A stretch of DNA of 7,347 nucleotides. It comes from Candidatus Methanophagales archaeon. GTDB taxonomy: Archaea; Halobacteriota; Syntropharchaeia; Alkanophagales; Methanospirareceae. The stretch covers positions 1-7,347 of the forward strand of contig PIXU01000121.1 of assembly GCA_003601795.1 (NCBI GenBank), read 5' to 3'. The notes under the pieces were generated by a model. That model ran no database searches, had not been told where the DNA came from, and saw only the letters and a program-made list of their open reading frames with translations. The stretch's first letter is position 1, and each line of letters begins with the position of its first letter. Below, one piece after another: positions 1 to 5,588 of this stretch. The translations under genes and the position numbers were made by a program.

Positions 1-120
1 ATCGCAACGATCAGCTTAAAAACAACATAATACCCTTCATAGGGGTAATAAGACCATTAAAAGAGAAATCATGAACTAAAGAACGAGAGGAAATTCGGTG
101 GAGCTAATGGCAGGCCTTTG

Positions 121-142
121 GATAAAAAATAGTCATAAAAAT
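121..142 (-). terminator. Possible T-rich archaeal terminator after the flippase
   Basis: Reading the minus strand, the flippase stop codon sits between two T-runs: TTTTT just before it and TTTTTT just after it (complement of A124-A129). Archaeal RNA polymerase commonly stops at such U-rich tracts without a hairpin. A weak 5-bp inverted repeat (TACCC/GGGTA, 31-47) lies further downstream and may add to it. No gene was found in 1-132. Confidence 0.35.
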
Positions 143-1686
143 CTCCTTATTATATCCCTTATCCAATCAGACTTTGTCCCCAACTGCTGATCTATCGCAC
201 GCATAATCATCAAATCCTCCTCTTCAAATGATTTCATGAGCAGAAGCAAGAAGAAATAAAGAGCAAGAAAAACAATTAGCACTGCTATCAAAGCAAACGT
301 TGAAACACCTATAACATATCTCGTCAACAAATAAACAACAAGGACAGCTATCAACGAAGCAAGAATTATCTTAAAATAACTCCGCCGAAATGGCTGTACC
401 TTTGCTACTCTATAAGCAAACAAGAAGTTAAGAATATACAGGAGAGCAAGAGAAAAACCAGTTGCACCTGCCGCTCCATTCACGCCATAAATCGGTATTA
501 ACAGAAAATTCAACCCGAGATTTATCGCCGCTCCTATGTAATTAGCCATCATGACTGTTTTCGTCTTTCCATAAGTTTGTAAAATCTCACTGCTTGGACC
601 TATTACCGCATAAATCATAAATCCGGATACCAGGATTGATAAAGCAGTCGCTCCTGCAACATACTCAGCACCAAACAAAATTTTGATGATTTGCTCAGGG
701 AAAAGTAATACCAGCAAAAATATAGGGGAGATAAGCGCAAGCATCCATTTTGTAACCACGCTGTAAGTCCTTCTTAAATCCTCTATTTTATTTCTCGCAT
801 AGAGTTCAGAAACAACAGGGAAGAAGATAACACCAAAAGCCGCTGGAATACCCCTTATCAACTGTGCTGTTGGCAGTGCCGCATTATAAATCCCCACATC
901 CGCAGATGAGCAAAAATATCCCAACATCAAAGTATCTGTCCAGCCCATTATCATGTCCGCGATACCTGCAAATAGCAGAGGAAAAGAGAAAGCGAAAAGC
1001 TCTTTATCTACCGAAACCGCTTTCACTTTTGTGTTTAAAATAGGAAAAACTTTCTTTTCGAGGAAATAAAAAGCTATGAATGGCATAACTATTATTGCAA
1101 GCACCCAGCCCCATGCTGCACCCACAACCCCAAATCCCAATAGGAGAAGAATCACAATTGCCACTAATTTTAAAGCTTCTTGAGATATCTTTTCTGTATA
1201 AACTCGATACCTCATATCTTGAAATCCGACAATAGCGGACAATAAATTTTGAGCTAAAACAAAGAACGGAACCCCCACAGCGAAAATTTTTAGAATGGAT
1301 GTCAGGTTTGCATCGTGAAAAACATGAATTGAAATCCAGCTTGCATACCAGAACAGAATAAATGCCAATATAAAACTCAAAGGTAAGGTGATCTTCAGTG
1401 CAGAGATTATCGTGCCTTTAATTCTTCCTTTGTCTTCTTTTCCTTTGTAAAATGATACATACCGGACAATCCCGCTTTGTATTCCCACCATAGAAAGAGT
1501 TACTGCAATTGACATCACTGCAAAACCAAGTGCGACCAGACCATAATCGCTTGCACCTAACCGTGCAATTATCAATCTTGAGCCATAGCCAAATGTTCTT
1601 CCTATTAGGATTCCTACCAGAACAAAGCCCGCTCCTTTGACTATTTTCCGTAACGATTCCCCTAAGAAGTCTTCTTCGTCTGGCAT
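133..1686 (-). CDS. Polysaccharide/oligosaccharide flippase (Wzx-like, MVF superfamily)
   Basis: Predicted integral membrane protein of 517 residues that should flip lipid-linked sugars across the cytoplasmic membrane for surface glycan assembly or protein glycosylation. It has many hydrophobic segments, roughly 12-14, for example near residues 19-29, 48-68, 97-117, 130-153, 171-208, 231-257, 314-330, 346-366, 380-400, 408-426, 437-455 and 462-484. Family-like signatures are the TDTLMLGYF...VGIYNAALP stretch at about 250-272 and YGVNGAAGATGFS at 400-412. The length is normal for the family. I chose ATG at 1686 because AAAGGTG lies 6 nt upstream; a GTG at 1695 would overlap that Shine-Dalgarno sequence. 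The acidic, basic C-tail (486-517) is probably cytoplasmic. It is transcribed away from the adenine deaminase gene. Family is confident; the sugar substrate cannot be told, and no glycosyltransferase is next to it inside the window. Confidence 0.9.
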   Translation of the reverse strand: MPDEEDFLGESLRKIVKGAGFVLVGILIGRTFGYGSRLIIARLGASDYGLVALGFAVMSIAVTLSMVGIQSGIVRYVSFYKGKEDKGRIKGTIISALKITLPLSFILAFILFWYASWISIHVFHDANLTSILKIFAVGVPFFVLAQNLLSAIVGFQDMRYRVYTEKISQEALKLVAIVILLLLGFGVVGAAWGWVLAIIVMPFIAFYFLEKKVFPILNTKVKAVSVDKELFAFSFPLLFAGIADMIMGWTDTLMLGYFCSSADVGIYNAALPTAQLIRGIPAAFGVIFFPVVSELYARNKIEDLRRTYSVVTKWMLALISPIFLLVLLFPEQIIKILFGAEYVAGATALSILVSGFMIYAVIGPSSEILQTYGKTKTVMMANYIGAAINLGLNFLLIPIYGVNGAAGATGFSLALLYILNFLFAYRVAKVQPFRRSYFKIILASLIAVLVVYLLTRYVIGVSTFALIAVLIVFLALYFFLLLLMKSFEEEDLMIMRAIDQQLGTKSDWIRDIIRRFL

Positions 1687-1733
1687 TCTCAGCACCTTTT
1701 ACTCTGTAATCTACAATCACATAAAACACACAT

Positions 1734-1741
1734 CTTATAAA
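1734..1741 (-). promoter_or_regulatory. TATA box for the flippase gene
   Basis: On the minus strand the sequence CTTTATAAGATG contains a good archaeal TATA-like box (TTTATAAG). Its centre near 1738 predicts transcription starting near 1712, which would give a leader of about 26 nt carrying the AAAGGTG Shine-Dalgarno sequence before the ATG at 1686. The box and the ribosome binding site agree on the same start codon. Confidence 0.6.
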
Positions 1742-1747
1742 GTTCAT

Positions 1748-1855
1748 TTATTCCAATCCAGGGTCAGCGAAAATCAAAAGCAGAAAGACAACTGCTAAAA
1801 TGATGTATCCCAAATTAACGAAAGAGGGTGTAGTAATCATTTTAGGTCGTGCCAT
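1748..1855 (-). CDS. Possible 35-residue single-pass membrane peptide
   Basis: A small reading frame beginning MARPKMITTPSF and ending ADPGLE. It has a short basic/polar N-terminus and one strong hydrophobic segment (about residues 15-30, LGYIILAVVFLLLIFA), the shape of a small membrane peptide. Upstream is a strong TATA-like box (1890-1897) whose predicted start near 1869 gives a leader of about 14 nt, but no Shine-Dalgarno sequence is visible. The frame stays open further upstream to 1972, which would put the start inside the adenine deaminase region and is less likely. It precedes the flippase by about 60 bp on the same strand. I do not recognise the family. The opposite strand of the same DNA also has an open frame (1800-1904), so the coding status is uncertain. 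Confidence 0.3.
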   Translation of the reverse strand: MARPKMITTPSFVNLGYIILAVVFLLLIFADPGLE

Positions 1856-1889
1856 CAAAGTGCTGGATACAGATACAAGAAGAATCGCT

Positions 1890-1897
1890 TTTTTATA
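1890..1897 (-). promoter_or_regulatory. TATA-like box upstream of the small membrane ORF
   Basis: The minus strand reads TCATATAAAAAAGCG here, with TATAAAAA as the candidate box. Transcription would begin near 1869, just ahead of the ATG at 1855. It could serve the small membrane ORF, or provide a second, longer transcript into the flippase gene. Confidence 0.45.
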
Positions 1898-1915
1898 TGA
1901 GTAAGGGCAATTCTT

Positions 1916-1933
1916 AGGTAATTTAAGGTAATT
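1916..1933. repeat. Direct repeat pair AGGTAATT x2, possible operator
   Basis: The octamer AGGTAATT occurs at 1916-1923 and again at 1926-1933, a 10-bp period, so both copies face the same side of the helix. The pair lies about 21 bp upstream of the adenine deaminase TATA box and about 20 bp upstream of the TATA box read in the other direction. That is a fitting place for a regulator or activator site. Function is inferred only from position and spacing. Confidence 0.35.
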
Positions 1934-1953
1934 GTTGGACAGCCCCCCAGTTG

Positions 1954-1961
1954 TATAAAAG
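1954..1961 (+). promoter_or_regulatory. TATA box for adenine deaminase
   Basis: TATAAAAG is a near-ideal archaeal TATA box. Its centre is about 26 bp upstream of the ATG at 1984, so the predicted transcript would begin at or within a few bases of the start codon. This argues that the mRNA is leaderless and that the in-frame TTG at 1951 is part of the promoter rather than a start. Confidence 0.7.
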
Positions 1962-1983
1962 AGAAAGAGCACACAAGCCGAAG

Positions 1984-3657
1984 ATGAAAAAGGTCTCGGG
2001 CAACATCGTTGATGTTATGAATGGTGATATATACCCGGGCACAATCGTTATTTCTGAAAACAGGATATCAGATATCATAAAAGAGGAGCGCGAGTGCGAG
2101 CATTACATTATGCCCGGTTTCGTAGATTCTCACATCCATATAGAGAGCTCGATGCTCACACCCGCAGAGTTCGCCAGAGTAGCGGTGATTCATGGCACAG
2201 TGGCAGTGGTATCAGACCCGCATGAGATAGCCAATGTGCTGGGTGTGGCGGGTGTGAGGTATATGATAGAGGAAGGTCGGGGCGTGCCATTGAAATTCTA
2301 TTTCGGCGCGCCATCCTGTGTACCAGCATCACCATTCGAGACCAATGGTGCAGTTATAAGCTCAGCAGAGATAGAGGAACTATTGCAGATGGATGAGATA
2401 AAATATCTTGGCGAGGTGATGAACTTCCCTGGCGTGATTAAAGATGATGAGGAGATGCATAGAAAGCTCAGTATCGCAAGACAGTATGCAAAACCGATTG
2501 ATGGACATGCACCCGGACTGCGTGGCTCTGATTTGAAGAAGTACGTTAGCTGTGGTATATCCACAGACCACGAATGCATCACGAGGGCAGAGGCGTTGGA
2601 AAAGCTCTCCCTTGGCATGAAAGTCATGATCAGGGAAGGCTCAGCAGCAAAGAACTTCGATGAACTGATTCCAATAGTGAATGAGCATTACGAGAATTGC
2701 ATGTTCTGTACCGACGATATGCATCCCGATGATCTGATAGAAGGGCATATAAATATACTGGTGAAGAGAGCACTGGATTATGGCATAGATATGATGAAAG
2801 TCCTCAGGGTTGCATGCGTGAACCCTGTTATGCACTATAAACTGGATGTCGGACTGCTGCGCAAGGGTGATTACGCGGATTTCATCGTTGTTGATGTTGA
2901 TGATGATTTCAACATCAGAAGTATCTACATAAATGGCACATTAGTAGCAGAAGAAGGCGTGTCTCTGATACCGAGGAAAGTATCGAGGGTGGTGAACAAG
3001 TTTGAAGCACGGAAACGAGAAGTGACTGATTTCTTTGTGAATAGCAAAGAACCAAAGTATGGTGATATAAACGTAAATACAAATGTAAATTTAAACATAA
3101 ATGTGATCGAAGTTGTTGATGGTCAATTAATTACAAATAGAGTGCGTGTAGTACCGAAAGAAATAGCTGGACGCATAGTATCTGATATAAACAGGGACAT
3201 CCTGAAGCTGGTAGTGATAAACCGATATAGACCGGACTCAAAGGTAGCAATAGGGTTTGTCAGGAATTTCGGACTGAAAGAAGGCGCAATTGCTTCCAGC
3301 GTCGCTCATGACTCCCATAACATCATTGCCGTTGGAGTTAGTGATGATGATATATGCAGGGCGGTGAATCTGATAATAGAGAATAAAGGAGGGATAAGTG
3401 CCGTATCAGGGAGCAAGAGACTGATTCTGCCTCTACCCATCGGTGGTCTCATGAGTACCTGGGATTATTCCATGGTTGCCACGAGATACAGAGAAATAGA
3501 TTCAATGGCAAAGGCATTGGGGTCTTCATTGAGCGCACCCCTCATGACTCTCTCGTTCATGGCGTTACTCGTGATTCCGAAATTGAAACTCAGCGATAAA
3601 GGCTTATTCGACGCCGATGAGTCTCGATTCATCAACTTCTTCTCTTATTCATATTAG
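1984..3657 (+). CDS. ade: Adenine deaminase (EC 3.5.4.2)
   Basis: Cytoplasmic metal-dependent enzyme that deaminates adenine to hypoxanthine and ammonia in purine salvage. The 557-residue protein is full length. Residues 1-45 and 285-330 form the small beta domain, and the amidohydrolase barrel lies between them. Conserved motifs are HIHIESSM (H50, H52), SDPHEIAN (77-84), LGEVM (E144), IDGHAPGL (H175), TDHE (H196) and CTDD (D244/D245), which match the binuclear metal site of the family. The C-terminal domain typical of bacterial and archaeal adenine deaminases is present, with AHDSHN (441-446) and SAPLMTLSFMALL (517-529). The start at 1984 is preferred over an in-frame TTG at 1951 because the TATA box covers that TTG and there is no Shine-Dalgarno sequence. 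One oddity is an Asn/Val-alternating stretch at 361-374. It is a single-gene unit, divergent from the flippase and convergent with the next gene. Confidence 0.95.
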   Translation: MKKVSGNIVDVMNGDIYPGTIVISENRISDIIKEERECEHYIMPGFVDSHIHIESSMLTPAEFARVAVIHGTVAVVSDPHEIANVLGVAGVRYMIEEGRGVPLKFYFGAPSCVPASPFETNGAVISSAEIEELLQMDEIKYLGEVMNFPGVIKDDEEMHRKLSIARQYAKPIDGHAPGLRGSDLKKYVSCGISTDHECITRAEALEKLSLGMKVMIREGSAAKNFDELIPIVNEHYENCMFCTDDMHPDDLIEGHINILVKRALDYGIDMMKVLRVACVNPVMHYKLDVGLLRKGDYADFIVVDVDDDFNIRSIYINGTLVAEEGVSLIPRKVSRVVNKFEARKREVTDFFVNSKEPKYGDINVNTNVNLNINVIEVVDGQLITNRVRVVPKEIAGRIVSDINRDILKLVVINRYRPDSKVAIGFVRNFGLKEGAIASSVAHDSHNIIAVGVSDDDICRAVNLIIENKGGISAVSGSKRLILPLPIGGLMSTWDYSMVATRYREIDSMAKALGSSLSAPLMTLSFMALLVIPKLKLSDKGLFDADESRFINFFSYSY

Positions 3658-3660
3658 TTA

Positions 3661-3710
3661 GATCAGATTATCAGATTAGATCAAATGAAAACAAATCAGA
3701 TCAGGGATCA
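3661..3710. repeat. GATC/TCAGA-rich repetitive spacer between convergent genes
   Basis: The 56-bp gap between two convergent stop codons contains four GATC sites (3661, 3679, 3699, 3706) and three copies of TCAGA plus one TCAGG, making a degenerate direct repeat of the type (A)ATCAGATTA. On the minus strand it includes T-rich tracts (complement of 3682-3695) that could help termination of the gene ending at 3714. It may be no more than slippage in a non-coding spacer. Confidence 0.4.
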
Positions 3711-3713
3711 ACA

Positions 3714-4151
3714 TCAACTCAAGTGGAGTTTCTTCTTTATCTCCTGCATCTCCTCTTCATCCAGGTGTAACATATCCCTTATCTGGGACTCTGGATAATC
3801 CTCTATGAATAGCCATACGAACTCCTGCTCCAGAGGTGATAGATTCTCCTCTTTTATAAGCTCACTGAGCTTCTCCACCTTCCGCTTCAGCTCTTTTATA
3901 AAGACGCCGATACGCACCGGCTTCACCTCTTCCAGTTGCTTCCGTTTCGTGCCCGATTTCGGATACCCGAAGGTATTCAATGTCCGCCCAACGGAATTGA
4001 ACTTCAGCAATGGCAACCCCTCTGCAGCCCGACGGGCGTTCTCTTCCTCATATATCTCCTCCGCTGACATACCCTCTTCACTATTTAACCGGTCTACGTA
4101 GCGATACATCCAGTGCTGCTTACCTACACCCTTTATCTCTTTCATTGCCAT
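3714..4151 (-). CDS. Uncharacterised protein with two candidate helix-turn-helix segments
   Basis: A 145-residue, highly charged soluble protein that I do not recognise. Residues about 12-82 (HWMYRYV...GMSAEEIYEEENARR...SVGRTLNTFGYPKSGTKRK) have the pattern of a winged helix: a first helix, a helix-turn-helix whose second helix would be SVGRTLNTFG, then a basic wing. Residues 84-103 are a charged helix of coiled-coil character. Residues 104-145 (LSPLEQEFVWLF...PESQIRDMLHLDEEEMQEIKKKL) resemble a sigma-region-4-like helix-turn-helix. These are visual assignments, not search results. ATG at 4151 is chosen because the TATA box at 4178-4187 predicts transcription starting near 4156; GTG 4154 and ATG 4145 are alternatives. 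It lies 37 bp downstream of the XRE regulator on the same strand but has its own promoter. A DNA-binding role is inferred. Confidence 0.75.
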   Translation of the reverse strand: MAMKEIKGVGKQHWMYRYVDRLNSEEGMSAEEIYEEENARRAAEGLPLLKFNSVGRTLNTFGYPKSGTKRKQLEEVKPVRIGVFIKELKRKVEKLSELIKEENLSPLEQEFVWLFIEDYPESQIRDMLHLDEEEMQEIKKKLHLS

Positions 4152-4177
4152 CACTTAAATAATATAAACACCCTTTA

Positions 4178-4187
4178 TTATATAAAA
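4178..4187 (-). promoter_or_regulatory. TATA box for the small HTH-like gene
   Basis: The minus strand reads CTTTTATATAATAAAGG immediately after the stop codon of the upstream regulator gene. The box centre near 4182 predicts a start near 4156, only a few bases before the ATG at 4151. The gene can therefore be transcribed independently of the regulator despite the tandem arrangement. Confidence 0.6.
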
Positions 4188-4188
4188 G

Positions 4189-4716
4189 TCAACATATTTT
4201 CTTCGCTGCCAGTTCAATAGCCAACATAATACTCGTCTTTGGTCTTATCGTCGCAACAGGTATATTTACTATCCTCTCCACTGTTGGACTGACAATAGGG
4301 GCACAGACAAGAGCGGAAGCGCCTTCCTTCTCCGCTTGAATCGCTGCTATTATCGCTTCCTCCATAGTCGTTACTGCGTACTCCTTGATATCAAAGCTCT
4401 CTTCTCCTATGCTTATCTTCCTCCGGTCCAACACGTCAAGACAGCCCCGAGAGCAAATAACAGCGATGAATCTCCTCTTTTCTGCGCTTCCTATCTCTAT
4501 CGCCCTTATTGTATCTATTATCTTCCTGAAGGTGCGTAAGTTCGGGTCCCTCTCACCAGCGAGGATCTTATAGAGTGTACTTACTGGTATACCCGATTTC
4601 TCACTGAATTCACCTATGCTAACACCAAGTTCATGCTTGATAGCCTCGGTGAGGACTTTTGGCAGGTCCTTACCACGCCCGAATATCTCGTTCACAACGG
4701 TATCGGCAATGCTCAT
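4189..4716 (-). CDS. XRE-type helix-turn-helix transcriptional regulator with C-terminal sensor-like domain
   Basis: A 175-residue predicted DNA-binding regulator. Residues 29-72 form an XRE/Cro-type helix-turn-helix, with SIGEFSEKSG as the first helix and PVSTLYKILAG (44-54) as the likely recognition helix, followed by the usual DPNLRTFRKI segment. Residues 82-175 form an alpha/beta domain (RRFIAVICSR, EYAVTTMEEAIIAAIQAEKEGASALVCAP, IPVATIRP, IMLAIELAAKK) that alternates strands and helices. This recalls the small-molecule sensing domain seen in PrpR-N-type regulators; that comparison is my inference. I recall similar HTH-plus-alpha/beta proteins of this size in methanogens but cannot name the ligand. 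The gene is divergent from the TIM-barrel enzyme across 50 bp, a common arrangement for a regulator and its target. GAGGT lies just 1 nt before the ATG, too close for an ideal Shine-Dalgarno sequence. Confidence 0.82.
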   Translation of the reverse strand: MSIADTVVNEIFGRGKDLPKVLTEAIKHELGVSIGEFSEKSGIPVSTLYKILAGERDPNLRTFRKIIDTIRAIEIGSAEKRRFIAVICSRGCLDVLDRRKISIGEESFDIKEYAVTTMEEAIIAAIQAEKEGASALVCAPIVSPTVERIVNIPVATIRPKTSIMLAIELAAKKIC

Positions 4717-4728
4717 AACCTCTTTCTC

Positions 4729-4740
4729 TTTTTATTATTA
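4729..4740 (+). promoter_or_regulatory. Candidate TATA-like box for the TIM-barrel gene
   Basis: The plus strand has TTTTTATTATTA with a centre near 4735. This predicts transcription starting near 4761 and a leader of about 6 nt before the ATG at 4767, where no Shine-Dalgarno sequence is present. The match is weaker than the other boxes in the window. Confidence 0.4.
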
Positions 4741-4751
4741 CAATTAAGTAA
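4738..4751. promoter_or_regulatory. Candidate operator: TTAC-N6-GTAA inverted repeat
   Basis: TTAC at 4738-4741 and GTAA at 4748-4751 form a 14-bp dyad with an AT-only centre. It lies between and partly over the two divergent TATA boxes, so a bound XRE-type dimer could block both promoters. The arms are short and the DNA is AT-rich, so chance is a real possibility. Confidence 0.3.
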
Positions 4752-4759
4752 AAATATAA
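4752..4759 (-). promoter_or_regulatory. TATA-like box for the XRE regulator gene
   Basis: The minus strand reads ATCTTATATTTTTAC, with TTATATTT as the box. Its centre near 4755 predicts a start near 4729 and a leader of about 13 nt that contains AGAGGT before the ATG at 4716. Confidence 0.45.
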
Positions 4760-4766
4760 GATTGCT

Positions 4767-5588
4767 ATGGAACTAAAGATAAGTTTTTCACTGGTAGATG
4801 CAACGGTCAATCCCCTGAAATGGGTATACCAGCTTGAAGAGGCGGGTTTTCAGGGCTGGGAGATAGTAGGTGAGGGCTTGCAGCGTGTGGAAGGTGAATT
4901 CAAAGAACGTGTGAAGGAGGTATATCAGACGACCAATCTTATTATATCGCTTCACGCACCACTCTCCGATATTAATATAGCAAGTGTGAATGAGCGGATA
5001 TGGGAGGAGAGCATAAGACAGATAAAAGAGAGTATAAAGAATGCACACGAGTTCATAGAGGATATATGCGTGGTTCATCCGGGCGTTTTATCTCCGCTGT
5101 CAGTGCAGATGCCAAATAGAGCATTTGAGAAAGCAATTACCGGCTTGCAAATACTCTGCGATTTCGCATCTGAGTACGGGCTCAGGATAGCTGTTGAGAA
5201 CCTGACCTCGGCGAATATGTTAATGGGTCGCTATCCGGCTGAGCTTGTACGGATAGTAAAGGGTGTGAACAGAGATAATCTTGGTATCTGCCTCGATGTT
5301 GCACATGCCAACACAACAAAAACATTGGCAGAATTCCTGGAAATAACAAAGGATGGGGATGTGAAGATAATACACATGCATGCAAGTGACAACTTTGGAG
5401 CGGATGACCTGCATTTGGCTCTTGGCAGGGGCAATATTGACTGGCATAAGGTCTTCAATGGCATTAAAGACTACGACTACAAGGGTCTATTTGTAACCGA
5501 GCTATATAATCTGGATGCAGGAATAGAGAGTCTGGAATTCATCCACAGTTTGGGTATTGGCATGGGCGGGGCGTCAACCCAAAAATAG
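4767..5588 (+). CDS. Sugar phosphate isomerase/epimerase-like TIM barrel (AP endonuclease 2 family)
   Basis: A 273-residue cytoplasmic enzyme of the xylose isomerase-like TIM-barrel superfamily. Metal-ligand motifs appear in the order expected for the family: SLHAP (H63), VVHPG (H104), AVENL (E144), CLDVAHA (D177, H180), IHMHASDN (H203/H205), DDLHLALGRGNIDW (D214, H216) and FVTEL (E245). By position these can account for all nine zinc ligands known from endonuclease IV, but the DNA-repair-type N-terminal motifs of true Nfo proteins are not evident, so a sugar or sugar-phosphate substrate is as likely. Length is normal. The ATG at 4767 has no Shine-Dalgarno sequence and a TATA-like box about 32 bp upstream. 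It is divergent from an XRE regulator that may control it, and its last 15 bp overlap the convergent membrane-protein gene. The exact reaction is unknown. Confidence 0.88.
   Translation: MELKISFSLVDATVNPLKWVYQLEEAGFQGWEIVGEGLQRVEGEFKERVKEVYQTTNLIISLHAPLSDINIASVNERIWEESIRQIKESIKNAHEFIEDICVVHPGVLSPLSVQMPNRAFEKAITGLQILCDFASEYGLRIAVENLTSANMLMGRYPAELVRIVKGVNRDNLGICLDVAHANTTKTLAEFLEITKDGDVKIIHMHASDNFGADDLHLALGRGNIDWHKVFNGIKDYDYKGLFVTELYNLDAGIESLEFIHSLGIGMGGASTQK

Noticed and set aside
31..47. TACCC/GGGTA inverted repeat as an intrinsic terminator
   Set aside because: The stem is only 5 bp with a 7-nt loop, too weak to call by itself; the T-tracts nearer the flippase stop are more convincing for an archaeon.
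107..190. A 27-codon plus-strand frame with GGTGG 5 nt before its ATG
   Set aside because: The ribosome-site-like match is suggestive, but the frame is very short, has no promoter-like box at a suitable distance, and runs antisense into the flippase 3' end.
1418..1747. A 109-residue minus-strand open frame covering the flippase 5' end
   Set aside because: It overlaps the flippase in another frame, has an improbable composition rich in Arg, Cys and Asn, and crosses the flippase promoter.
2298..2627. A 109-residue minus-strand open frame inside adenine deaminase
   Set aside because: It lies opposite the most conserved catalytic region of the deaminase and has no domain signature, so it is a shadow frame.
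3805..4101. A 98-residue plus-strand open frame rich in Ser and Phe
   Set aside because: It is antisense to the charged HTH-like protein; its Ser/Phe bias is the complement of Glu/Lys codons on the real strand.
5182..5464. Several overlapping minus-strand frames of 67-77 residues
   Set aside because: All are antisense to the TIM-barrel gene across its metal-binding motifs and share no recognisable features.
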